Under the pieces are notes generated by a model that searched no databases, was not told where the DNA came from, and worked only from the letters and a program-made list of their open reading frames with translations. Source: Lindgomyces ingoldianus (lineage: Eukaryota; Ascomycota; Dothideomycetes; Pleosporales; Lindgomycetaceae). Taken from it: DNA of 64,000 bases. The DNA lies in contig NW_022985233.1 in NCBI RefSeq assembly GCF_010093535.1, positions 99,060 to 163,059 of the forward strand, in the 5' to 3' direction. The position numbers and the translations under genes are program-made. This document shows positions 23,450 to 33,383 of the stretch, piece after piece. The number at the start of each line of letters is the position of its first letter. The first letter of the stretch is position 1.

Positions 23450-26159
23450 ATGGATGGGTTATATTCACGAGACGCTAAGGAGAATAGGATATGCAGATGT
23501 GAGCCCATTTAAATATAACTTTGTTTCGATAGGGCCAGAGAATTATATATAAGCAATAATTGTTAGTTACGCCATCTATAACTGTCACAGTTATCTAACC
23601 CGAGTCCCCTATGGGCTTGGCATCACGTATATAGGGTCTTCAGCCTTCATATCTCTGCCTCTGACCCTAAGGTTTACTCTCCCTTTGTACACCTATCCTG
23701 CATTCTCTCTCTGTGCCTCATGCTTCCTGTTCGATGCCTCTCGCAATAACCCAATATAAAGGAATAGACGCAGATAAATAGATCGAAATGAAAGAAAGTA
23801 ATAGAAAGGTATTTGCCATGCCAAAATCATCTACTAGGTTATCTATTTGTACGTACTCATCTTCAAATACCTTAACAGAAACAAACGTAATTCTACTGCT
23901 TTAACTTGAGGCTTAGTAGGTCTTTGGAGCTTTTTCTACTATCTTTACTTTCCTAGATACAATTACTCACTTTCGGCACCTCTCTGGCATCCGCGATGAC
24001 TCATCGCCTTTGTTACCACATGCTCATTGACCTTCTTGGGCTTGAAAACGATCTGGTGTGGCTAGTGAGGGCATTAATCGAAACGTTGATTATGGGACCC
24101 CTAGCATAGATTCATCCCAGACGTCGGTCCCCGCGATAGTTTTATTTTCAGAATATTGAGGTAGATGAGGCAGCGAGATTCCTAGCGCTATCCATTAAGG
24201 TGCAGTATTCTCTAGAAGTATCAGTAAGCATTTATAGCGGTGCCTCATATGGTCACTTCTGTATTGGGTCAGCGCTATAGATGTTGAGCGTTCCATTCAT
24301 TATTGCTCAAGCTTTCCAAAAAAAAAATAAGGGGGTTTTTTGGATTAGAGAACTTTGAAGCTTAGAGGTAGGCCATTGGAGAAGATCTTGGTAATCATCT
24401 ACCAGAAATTAGTCATTCGCAGCTAGTTGAAGTTCCAAGAATATCAAACATTTAGGTGTCTTTCAACTAGTGCCTCCAATTTTCGACTTATAATCGTATA
24501 ATGTCACGGTCGCCTTTCAGCGTCATTCCCGGTAGCAGCAGCACCCCATTTTGCCAGTTTCCTCACGGGATGGCGGTCATTTTCAGTTGGATAGCACGCA
24601 GCAGTGGTAACAAGGCTATTCGTAGGACCAAGTAGCTAGCCCGGTGTGCATTTCCGGAAACCCGAAAGCAGCCAAGCTGAGAAAACAGTTATGCCGAACA
24701 CGACTGAGCAAAGGAAACTGAGCACGGAATACCCAAATCAACACCAACGACCCATGGAAAGCAATAAACCCACCCGTGTGGGCTTATCTCGCGTTTAATG
24801 CGCGATTTCGAAGCCCTGTCCGTCGCTGTCGTACCATGTGATGCAATGGAAGAAAATAGCCTAAGATACGAGCCACCCCAGCGTGACGGAAGAAATGAAC
24901 TGAGTTATATTGATATGGAAGAGATAGCCAATAGGTCGACCCTTGTTCCGAACCAGCCTCTGGATCGCTCACTCGTTGGGCTTGCCGACGAGATGCCAGT
25001 CTTGTCCAATTTCGTAGCTGAACCATTACAGTGAGATGGTGGTAGAGCGCAGCACAGAGAGCAGAGATGAGACGTTACGGAAAATACCCCAAATTATGCG
25101 GAAGACCTCGTTTCCCAGAAAAGGCGCATTTGTAATAGAATTCGCGGCTTAACTCGTCCGGGGGGAGAATAGGCACCACGATGGAACTAAATACCCACTA
25201 GACTGGTCGCATAGGCTTCCAAGCCCATCTTCCAGAATCGGCGGGGATTTATCTGATGTAAGTGGCTACCGCTGTATTTTGAAATGATATTCTTATAGCA
25301 AGACACGTCTGCGAGGGTGATTAGCATGCAACTAGTAGTCATTAAAATTGGTCATTGTATAAGGTAAGTCGCATACCTATGAGGTGGAGTAAGTTACTTA
25401 ACGGGAAAGCCAACTGAATTGGTAGTACCGCAAAGGGATTGCTTGAAACTCCTTCGCCCACTCTTCTTCTTCTCCATCATTTTCACCATCCTTTCTAGCC
25501 TCTAGAACAGAAGTCAGCTCGTCTTTAGACAATAAACACGGCCCCTTCGAATGCTCACAGGGAGTTCTTAACGTCGCTATGGCACCTCTAACCATCATCA
25601 ATGGTATCCCACATTACTCACAGAAACTTTCTAGCTTCATTTTAAGGAGGCTAATTCCCTAGCAACTTTATACTAGTTTTATATGCCAACACTTGCCTGG
25701 AACCCATCTAATACTCACCAGGCGCTCACACACTACTCACCAATGCTCACTAGCACTCACCCACCATCGCTCTCGCTTATCATTGCCCTCATCCACCATT
25801 ACTGCTCACCTCAGTGCTCTCCACCAAGATTACTCCTAAGCAGGTAGGCAGAACCAATTGCTAGCGCATTAAACTACTTTTCTGTGCTTTGCTTACCCCC
25901 TATTAGTGACGCTGACAGGGACGAAATTCGTGTAGCTTTAACTCAAGATTAGGTAGTTATACTAAGGCAAAGTACAGGTAAGGGTAAGTGTTAGGGCAAA
26001 GGTAAGAAACGGCATATTAATATATATTTCTATTAAATAATCCAGAGATCAATCTACCCTTATCTAGCGCAATAAATATGCTGGATTAAAAACCTTTTAA
26101 AAAAAAAAAAAGTTCCGGCCTCAAGCTTTTGCGTTGTTGATTCAAGATCGATAGGAATA
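23450..26159. other. AT-rich gene-poor region
   Basis: About 2.7 kb without a supported gene. It includes short A/T and pyrimidine runs, and a stretch at 25715-25830 rich in CTCAC/ACTCAC words. The composition suggests mutated repeats, but no terminal repeats or polymerase motifs were recognised. Confidence 0.4.
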
Positions 26160-26445
26160 CGTGCACCACGAGTTAATCTAGATATATTGAATACCAAGCT
26201 CTATGATAAACAGCATGGCATCTCGAAAAGTACTCGGTATGATGTTCCATGAATTGTAGTCTTATAGTTCTCGAAGGTTGCGATTGCGTAGTGCATGTTT
26301 GCTTCTTTCCCCAACAATGACTTAGAACTACATACTCCGCGTCCCCATTGTCCGGCTCAAAAGGCCGAACCGTAGTTACTCTACCTTCTTTCCTCCAGAT
26401 TTCTAAACTCTCTTTGGCAATTGAGGTCCCGGGGTACTTTTTCAC
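26160..26445 (-). pseudogene. HET-domain gene remnant
   Basis: The first frame gives 'DAEYVVLSHCWGKKQTCTT', the start of a HET domain. About 20 codons later the match moves to another frame, 'WNIIPSTFRDAMLFIIELG', and then 'IQYI*INS'. In HET proteins this last motif reads YIWIDS, so TAG at 26178-26180 sits at the Trp position. A frameshift and a stop mean the copy is broken, and homology fades after INS. HET domains mediate heterokaryon incompatibility and cell death in fungi. Only the N-terminal half of the domain remains. Confidence 0.7.
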
Positions 26446-26683
26446 GGGTTATAGTGGTCAAACAGGTCTCTAAAAGCGACTAGACCCAAATCAGACTTTG
26501 AGGGGAGAGCCGACGACTGTTAATTGAAGGCGGAGGTAGTACCGCTTTCTACACTGAAGAATTATTAGAAACAACTTTGAACAGCAAGTTGCGTACAACA
26601 TGCAATAGTGGCATTTTCAACATATATAAGTAGGTCCAAAAGTGAAGAACTTAATTTTTAGCTTTCGGTCGGTCATCATTGAA

Positions 26684-26944
26684 ATGGACCTCCAAAGTGA
26701 AACTGTCCTTTACGCGGTACTCTTTTGTGTTGCAGCATTGAGTGCATATGCGTCCTACATCTACTTCGAAGACCCGGTCCTAATTTACGATTTATACAAG
26801 CCATTGAGAGGAGCTTAGCAAGAAGCGCAACCAGGGTCAGAAGCAGAGTGGATGAGATATATCAAATTCGAGGTGATGGAAGTTAGTGCCTTGATGAAGG
26901 TAGCCGGGTATTTTCACCTCGATCTTCCCTAGCTAGAGCCTAAA
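26684..26944 (+). pseudogene. Short membrane-protein exon with two in-frame TAG codons
   Basis: An ATG opens a frame with a membrane helix ('VLYAVLFCVAALSAYASYIY') and then a soluble part. It runs 87 codons to a good donor (AAA|GTAAGT at 26945), interrupted only by TAG at 26816-26818 and 26930-26932. Both TAGs sit where Trp would read naturally (RGA-TAG-QEAQ, DLP-TAG-LEP). I do not recognise the family and found no convincing second exon. It could be a relic of a larger gene. Confidence 0.35.
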
Positions 26945-27351
26945 GTAAGTAGGCTTTGGATTCTCGCTTGCCTCATGATTCCGATTGGGAGACAGTGACT
27001 CTTCGATTCTAAACTCATTGTGGTAACGATGAAGACAATACGTCGTGATGGCAGTGAGATTGATATAGGTTTTCTTCAGAGGGCTACCCCCCACCTCAGC
27101 CGTATTAACAGCGTTCAGTCGGGGCACAATCATAGCCATATCCCAGGTACAGCATATAACCAATATTCGCACAGCATAATTATAGCTGAGACGAGCTATT
27201 AGGCCTCCTGCTGGAATTCTAGAGGACTTCATCAGGACTCAAATTTCCATCTCAAATCACCGTGCGGTCATCACTTCTCAAAGTTGCATTATTTGATACG
27301 CCTGATTCCAGACAGGCAAAGAGTGATTCGTTTTGTGCTTGAGGGCATCGA

Positions 27352-28748
27352 TTACGCCAATTCAACCTCAATAATCTTCTCCGGACCCCCCTCACAATCC
27401 TAAGTCTTTCTGATCTTCAACCCAACACTAGCAAGCAGCGTTCTCCAGTCGCTCTCAGTTATCTCTTGCGCAGCGTGACATATGAGCATCATCATATCCA
27501 CACTTGTTGAGAACTAGTTGGCATTAGTGTCTGGGATGACAATTTCGCTAAGAAGGATCTTGCTATATCCATTTTTCATGAGTGTAATTATGTTTGACAA
27601 TATCTTGCGGCATGAATCATCCGGCCAATCGTGCAAGATCATATGCAAGTAATATATTTTGGCATGCTCGACAGGTTGTGACGTGAAGAAGTCATGCGTC
27701 TGGGCTTGGATATCCTTCGGAAAGTCCGGGGCAATGGCTGAGATCGTTGCGGGGAGGTCCTGAAGTACCAGTTTCCAGGGTAAATTTGGGAAAGCGGCGT
27801 GGAAGTCAATGATATCGTGGCCGAAACTACCGCCGACGTCTACTATCAATATCTGCTCAGGGTCCGTGGGATAGTCGGAGATCTGAGGCACGTCAACGGA
27901 CCGGAACCGTCTCTTCCCGAGCGTCTTGAACTCCATGTGTGCTTTGAAGTTTTCCAAATCTTGCTCTTTTCCAGGTTGACTGATCTAGTCGAAATAGTGC
28001 AGGTCAGTTCCTATACCGTATTTAAACGGCGACTTGTCTTTGTTAGTGGGATTCTTACAGCCTGAATTCCGTAGGTATTCGGGGAGTTTGGCATGGACAT
28101 AGTTCATGTGATCGTAGCTTTTGTGCGGTCAGTGTCATGCTCACAATCGCCATTTCCGATGTGGGATAAATTACCAATTCTTCGTCATCCCTGCAGGAAT
28201 TCGAGAAGCGAGTGTAGCGGTGATAGCATTTGCAATGTACTCGTTCGGCCCTGTTTCCTTCACGAAGCCTGCAGAGCACAAGCGTTTCAAGAGACGTGCT
28301 GTATAAAATCAACAGGTGCGTTTTCTGCTTCGTGGGTGAACCCGATCTCACATAAAAGCACTGGGTCACAGCCTGTCATCTCCGCCAGTTTCTTCGAACT
28401 CTTGGGCGAGGCATCATCAGACATCATTGTCTCGAAGAGATTGAGGTCGAAGCCAATCTGTGTCGTGGCCCACCTTGACGGCTATCATGAAGTCAGGTCT
28501 TCATTGAGGTCGTGAAGCTTGTAGTCATAATTTGAGTTGCAAGGACTTACTTCGAGCTAGTTCATTTTTGCAATGACTTCAAATGGAGACTGCAGAGCTA
28601 CTACAAGATTCTGTGCAGACTCTAAGAGGGCTTTTCGTGCCTCCTCATTTCCTGCGCCATTCATCAGGCTTTCACCCTTGGTGTTAACATCCTTCAGCAA
28701 AGGGATAATGTCTGGACTCGGGGCAGTCCTAATAGAGATCGGAAACAT
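27352..28748 (-). pseudogene. O-methyltransferase (PF00891 type) with four in-frame TAG codons
   Basis: Four exons (28748-28551, 28481-28352, 28298-28175, 28117-27352) join through introns of 69, 53 and 57 bp with good splice sites, and the frame closes at TAA 27352-27354. The predicted product is about 405 aa, normal for fungal SAM-dependent O-methyltransferases. The dimerisation part has 'GNEEARKALLESAQNLV' and 'CSAGFVKETGPNEYIANAI'. The SAM loop is 'LIVDVGGSFGHD', and the catalytic His is in 'HMILHDWPDDS'. The only lesions are TAG at 28557-28559, 27985-27987, 27514-27516 and 27400-27402. From memory of the family these are Trp positions (for example MN-W-LEP, FD-W-ISQP). There are no frameshifts and no TAA or TGA. 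It is either a RIP-type mutated copy or a gene whose UAG codons are edited in mRNA. Confidence 0.8.
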
Positions 28749-29574
28749 GCATAGAAGAGTAGAGGTTGATGCAGTGGAGAGATTACGAAGGAAGCGGGAC
28801 TTATATTCAACACTTCTGCCCTCTCATGGAGAAGCCCTACGAGCGGTGTCATCATTGGGTGCCTAAAACCATACTAATTGTCACCTGCCTAGCTTGATTG
28901 GGCATCTCTGATGTGCCCAAATACTCCTGGACTAGGTCAGAAAGGCACAATATCTCTGCCCCGCACAGGTTTGGCTGGGTTCTCTGATGCAAGTTGGGGT
29001 ATTGGTCGAATCGGAATCGCGGTCCACGAAGCTTTTGCGGGGCGTCAATAGGACTGAGGTAAGCATTCTTCAGGTGCAAGTTAGGCCCAGTATGTGGTCA
29101 GCAAAGTCCTCTCTTGCCAGACCAGATTAAAGAGAGACCAAGGTAGGTTATCAAGTTTAGCACTCCACTGTTCCGGAAACCTGGAAATTGGGACCTAGAG
29201 TTATACTTCATCGAAGTTCAAATTTGAATGCTGTTGCACTTTGCAAGATCCACAGACCCCCACATCCGTTAACCCACATAGGAAGGGATTGGCCTGGAAC
29301 AAACGCACTTAAATCCGTCCCCCGTTCGACTCCCTCCCTACGAATGTTATGAAGAATAAGGCAGTTTGTTAAAATGATGTCCCGCTCTTCTCTTCTCATT
29401 CACTTTGCAATAATCACTCCCCTCAAAGAAAAACGCGCCACTGTCCTCGGAACCTTCAACATCTACTGGCACATAATCCCGTCTTAAACCTGACTCACAT
29501 CTGTAAGTGCTTTGAAGGACGACTAAGTCTAGTTCACTAATAAAAACCCCTCCTAAGCGCTACCATCCTTCAAA
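28749..29574. other. Interval between two decayed genes
   Basis: No gene is supported. A minus-strand frame at 29399-29208 includes 'RDIILTNCLILHNIRREG', faintly like the end of DDE transposases, and is listed separately. Confidence 0.35.
29208..29399 (-). mobile_element. Possible DDE transposase C-terminal fragment
   Basis: The frame contains 'DIILTNCLILHNIRREG'. A Cys-x-x-Leu-His-Asn motif of this kind closes many Harbinger/DDE_4 transposases. No catalytic part, terminal repeats or target duplication were seen, so this is weak evidence. Confidence 0.2.
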
Positions 29575-29966
29575 ATGTCCACCCCTCAATCACAATCCCA
29601 ACTTCACCCGCACCCCCAAAACAGCTCACCCTCTTCGTAACTTTCCACATCCACCCACACTTAATCCCCACCTTCCTCTCCGCTCACCGACCCGTCTGGG
29701 CAGCCTGCACCCCGGAACCCGAATGTCTCCTCTTCGACGTCTTTCAAGACCCCTCCCGACCCGGTCGTTTCCGGTTCGTGGAGGTCTGGAGCCGGGATCG
29801 GGAGTGGTTTGAAAGGGAACAATTGACGAAACCCTAATATGGGACATTGTGGGATAAGAGTAGGCTGACGTGGAGGAGGGAGATGAAAATAGAGTACTTT
29901 GAGCGCGAGGGGGAAGGGTGTGCGTTTAGGAGGGAGTATTTGGAAGGAGGGAAGGAAATGGATTAG
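29575..29966 (+). pseudogene. Broken antibiotic-biosynthesis-monooxygenase (ABM) domain gene
   Basis: From ATG 29575 the first about 16 codons (MSTPQSQS...) are in one frame. The rest, 'QLTLFVTFHIHPHLIPTF', 'HRPVWAACTPEPECLLFDVF', 'FRFVEVWSRDREWF', then 'FEREGEGCAFRREYLEGG', is in another frame, ending at TAG 29964-29966. An additional TAA interrupts that frame at 29835-29837. The pattern is the small ferredoxin-like ABM fold (about 110-130 aa). One frameshift and one stop make it a pseudogene unless there is a sequencing error plus an undetected intron. Confidence 0.65.
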
Positions 29967-30188
29967 GTGTGGGTGAAGGATAGGAGAGAAGGGTAATGTG
30001 GAGCAGAAAATGCCTGAAGCCCGAGAGGCATTTGGATTGGGAAATTGAGCTACTACAAGCACCTATGAGGGGTACCTTTGGCCAGACCTGCTACATCTGC
30101 CCCTATATCAGATAAACTCCTACCCAAGTATAGTGCTAGGGATCGTACTTGAGCCGGTAGATCTTTGCCTTCTCGCACTCCACACTCA

Positions 30189-31073
30189 TTATTTCCTCCC
30201 CTTCTTCTTCCCCTCCCCACTACCCTCCTTCCCTTCCCTCGCAAAACCCCCAAGCACCAGCGCCTCTCTCGCCGTCGTGTTGATAATCCTAAACCGATCC
30301 GGGCCTAGCAAGACACCGCCATACCACCTCGTCACAATGACCATGACATCCCAAACATCCATCAACTGCATTAGATGCAGAATTCTCCCCCCAGCTGCCG
30401 TTTCCCCGTCGTCGTCGCAGTCTTGGTAGCTCGTATCGTTCAAACCACGAATCCTCCACGCAGTGATATTGTGCGTTGCTCGCGCTGCTTTCTTATCAGT
30501 CGCAAGGAGGTGTGCGACATATGATTTGGCTTGGGCTGGGGAGTAGACTGGAGCTACACGCGCGAGGAAGATAGATTTCTTTTCCGTGATCGGCGGTGCT
30601 ATTATCCAAGGTGGTTCAGGGCCAAGGTTCACACTCGAAATGTCTTGTCGCATGGAAGCATCAGGTATTGATTCATCTGTCTCTTTGCCTTCGCCTCCTA
30701 TGTGATCTTGGATATGCAGTGTTCCCTTCTCTTCAGCTTTCTCTAAAGCATCCCGAACTTCTTCCAACAGGTCAAAGATACACGCCTCTCCAGGCCTATA
30801 CACCTGCGTAAGCACGTCTCTCACGATGTCCACAATCTGCTTTCCAACACCTTTCTGCACATCCTCGCCGACAGTCTGCGTCCCGAGTATTAAGGGTGGC
30901 GTGTCTGGATAATCTAGCGGGAACTTTAAGCGTAGAACTATGGAAGGGAGGGAGGGGAGGCGCAGGCTACAGATGCTCGCATCTTCGGAGATGGACGAGA
31001 GGGTGTCTAGGTCGAAGATTGAGTTTATGGAGGTTATTTCGTCGTTGATGGCATCGTTGAGAGAGAAAGTCAT
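30189..31073 (-). CDS. YIH1: YIH1/IMPACT homolog, RWD plus UPF0029 domains
   Basis: One exon encodes 294 aa. The N-terminal RWD domain (about 5-110) has the typical 'FPLDYPDTPPLIL' loop. A linker leads to the IMPACT/UPF0029 domain (about 160-275): 'SIFLARVAPVYSPAQAKSYV', 'THNITAWRI', 'DDDGETAAGGRIL' and 'VTRWYGGVLLGPDRFRII'. A Lys/Gly-rich tail ends the protein. Yeast Yih1 and mammalian IMPACT bind Gcn1 through RWD and restrain Gcn2, lowering eIF2alpha phosphorylation. The same role is inferred here. Length matches the family. The gene is one of three consecutive minus-strand genes. Confidence 0.93.
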   Translation of the reverse strand: MTFSLNDAINDEITSINSIFDLDTLSSISEDASICSLRLPSLPSIVLRLKFPLDYPDTPPLILGTQTVGEDVQKGVGKQIVDIVRDVLTQVYRPGEACIFDLLEEVRDALEKAEEKGTLHIQDHIGGEGKETDESIPDASMRQDISSVNLGPEPPWIIAPPITEKKSIFLARVAPVYSPAQAKSYVAHLLATDKKAARATHNITAWRIRGLNDTSYQDCDDDGETAAGGRILHLMQLMDVWDVMVIVTRWYGGVLLGPDRFRIINTTAREALVLGGFAREGKEGSGEGKKKGRK

Positions 31074-31489
31074 GATTGGAGAGGAGATGGTTGCGGGTGA
31101 GGTGGATGGTGGGGCTTGGCGGGGCTATTCCTCTCTTGCTTTTCCGGAGCCAGGTTTATTTCAACTTAAGACACACTACTTTTGACAGAAATGCCTATTG
31201 AACCTTGTCTTAACTTGTAGCTCTAAAGCGCGCCAAAGGTACCATATTTCCTCAGATGCTTTAGAGACAATTTGGAGTGTAGTTGATTTCGCAGATCTAA
31301 CAGCAGCTTTCTTAAATTGTTCTTCATGTATCAATCTTTATTAGCAAAGATTGAGCAAGAGAGGTAGCAAAATCACATTGCCGTGCCTACAGGTGTCATT
31401 ACACCCCTCTCTTAGCCTCCTTTAAACCTAATCACGCTTGCTTTTATGTCCTTCGCTCACACAGCACTCTCCTAGAAACCCTTAGGAAA
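31074..31489. other. 416-bp intergenic region
   Basis: Lies between the YIH1 start and the stop of the unrecognised gene upstream on the same strand. No gene is seen. An AT-rich part at 31250-31380 probably contains the 3' end signals of the upstream gene. Confidence 0.4.
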
Positions 31490-32980
31490 TTACTGATCGA
31501 GCGGCAAAGCGAGTCTTTGAGTAGAACTCGTTTCTCCCTGCAGAGTAACATGCGGGTCGAATTCCTCATTCCCTTGCACCCACAGCCTATCCAGACTTGC
31601 AATTGCCTCCTTCCTCTCTTCTTCATGTGGCCACTGAACTTCTCTCATCCGTTCATCCCCCAAGCCTCTTCTGACCAATGGCAGATTCTGCAACTCAGCA
31701 TCCACAAACCCGTCCATCATAAGGCAAACCAATCGTTCATGGCGTCTAACGTGCAGACGCCTCCTAAGGCCTTCGATGAGGACAAGATCAAGCGCAGAAT
31801 CCATATACTGACCCATGGGGTCCCAACCCTCGCGGTGGAGGATGCCCCATGTCTCCTCGGGGATATCTGAGTCGAGCTCGTCCTCAAGCCACGTAGCAGT
31901 GCTTGTGTCGAGGGATTGCATTGGATATGTTACCACCATCATCTCTCCTAGTTCGTCATAGGTAAGGCATAGGTTACGGACGAGTACATCCCGGAGCGTC
32001 GTAAGTGACCTCTGTGTCAATAGAAGAGCCGAGAGTTCGCACAGACCCAGTCCTTTAATCGGTGATTCAGACAGCATATCCAATTTTATTAAGAATTGGT
32101 GGAAAATCAGGATATCGTTGTCTGACCATATTTCTGTATCGCGGAGGAAGGCTTCACGAAGTGCTTGTGTTTTCGACTCCATCAGGACCCAGAATTTCAT
32201 CACCACTTTCTTGGCTTCTTGAGGCAGCCTAAGCCCACCCAATGCCAGTTCTGCCAGGATATCGTCTACAACCTTGTCTCGGTGCAACACCAGTCTGACC
32301 CAGCGGAAAGACGGAATGTCCCTCGCAAGATGCGGTCTCTCATCCATTGGCTTGAGAATTGGATCTGAGATGCATAGGTGCGGAAACAGAGTCCAAGAGA
32401 ACACGTATGCGGATTCGGGGGCATGGTATTCAGCATAGTCGTGTACAAGCGAGGTGCTGTATTTGTTCAGGCGATAATGGAATTCCTTGTCAATAGCGTA
32501 GAGGTCCATGAACGATTGGGGTGATAGCCGCATTGCGAATTGGAAGAACAAATTTGGATGGCGAAGAATGGCTTTGAAAACGTTAAAGGGCGGCCGTAGG
32601 AGTTGTGGACCGGTAGGTGAGATGGGAAAAGATTGAACCATTCCATACCGGTGGCGATAGCGGCGAACAATTTGGGGGGTGGTAAAACTCGCGATAGAGG
32701 TAAGATGTACAATATTCTGAGCTGAACTCTCTGGCTCGAGCTCTTCTACGGTGCGCTTATTTTTGCCTTTACTGAGTCCAGCGCTGGCGATCGACTCATC
32801 GTGGAAAGGTTGCTGCTGGGTGAGGCACCACGATTGCTCGGTTGGAATGCTATTTGTGGGTGTCGGCAGCCCATTTGGAATGTGTGTGACCGATGTTTGT
32901 GGAAGGTGAGATGCATCGCCCATGTAGCTTTCTTCGGCGTGTCGTGAACTTCCCATTTTTTGTCGGAAAGCGGGAAGCAA
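31490..32980 (-). CDS. Conserved-looking fungal protein of unknown function
   Basis: A single 496-aa frame. In-frame ATGs at 32980 and 32956 are both possible; the longer form is given. The first about 110 residues are polar and probably disordered, with Ser/Thr/Pro. From about 110 the chain is globular and helical, with motifs 'FKAILRHPNLFFQFAMRLSP', 'ESKTQALREAFLRDTEIWSD', 'FHQFLIKLDML' and 'ALDLVLIEGLRRRLHVRRHE'. There is no signal peptide or membrane segment. The segment near 125-170 ('LRHPNLFFQFAMRLSPQSF') is weakly reminiscent of an F-box, but I do not claim one. Codon use is even and the frame is long, so it is very likely real. Function is unknown. Confidence 0.75.
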   Translation of the reverse strand: MLPAFRQKMGSSRHAEESYMGDASHLPQTSVTHIPNGLPTPTNSIPTEQSWCLTQQQPFHDESIASAGLSKGKNKRTVEELEPESSAQNIVHLTSIASFTTPQIVRRYRHRYGMVQSFPISPTGPQLLRPPFNVFKAILRHPNLFFQFAMRLSPQSFMDLYAIDKEFHYRLNKYSTSLVHDYAEYHAPESAYVFSWTLFPHLCISDPILKPMDERPHLARDIPSFRWVRLVLHRDKVVDDILAELALGGLRLPQEAKKVVMKFWVLMESKTQALREAFLRDTEIWSDNDILIFHQFLIKLDMLSESPIKGLGLCELSALLLTQRSLTTLRDVLVRNLCLTYDELGEMMVVTYPMQSLDTSTATWLEDELDSDIPEETWGILHREGWDPMGQYMDSALDLVLIEGLRRRLHVRRHERLVCLMMDGFVDAELQNLPLVRRGLGDERMREVQWPHEEERKEAIASLDRLWVQGNEEFDPHVTLQGETSSTQRLALPLDQ

Positions 32981-33383
32981 TTACAAGTTGGAGAACGAGG
33001 GCGAAGGTTTTGAGATGCAACCAAGGTTTGAGGTTAGCCATGCTAGTTTATTGATATTATAGAAAGAAGACGAAACAATAACAAGGGAATTGGCACTTGC
33101 GAAGCCAGTAGCGGGCCGAGTGTTTTCCCGTCCACAACCAGTGGAGGGCTTCCAAGCTACAATGCGTGCACTTGTATTGACCCAGGCAGTGAAAAAATTG
33201 AACTGTCAGTGAAGTGATTGAGTGTGACGGTGGTTTTCATCACCAAGTGCCTGTTGAAGGCGGAAATGCATCTAATCTAACCAAGGATATGCCAATACCG
33301 CCTACCTTACCAGTGGATGAGCACCCATTCAACGCCGGTCGTGAATGACATGCATGGCAATACAGATCAGAAAAGCATACTCT
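32981..33383. other. 403-bp intergenic region
   Basis: This contains the presumed promoter of the 496-aa gene and the 3' side of GTP cyclohydrolase. A CCAAT-type pentamer appears in several places but nothing decisive. No gene is seen. Confidence 0.4.
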
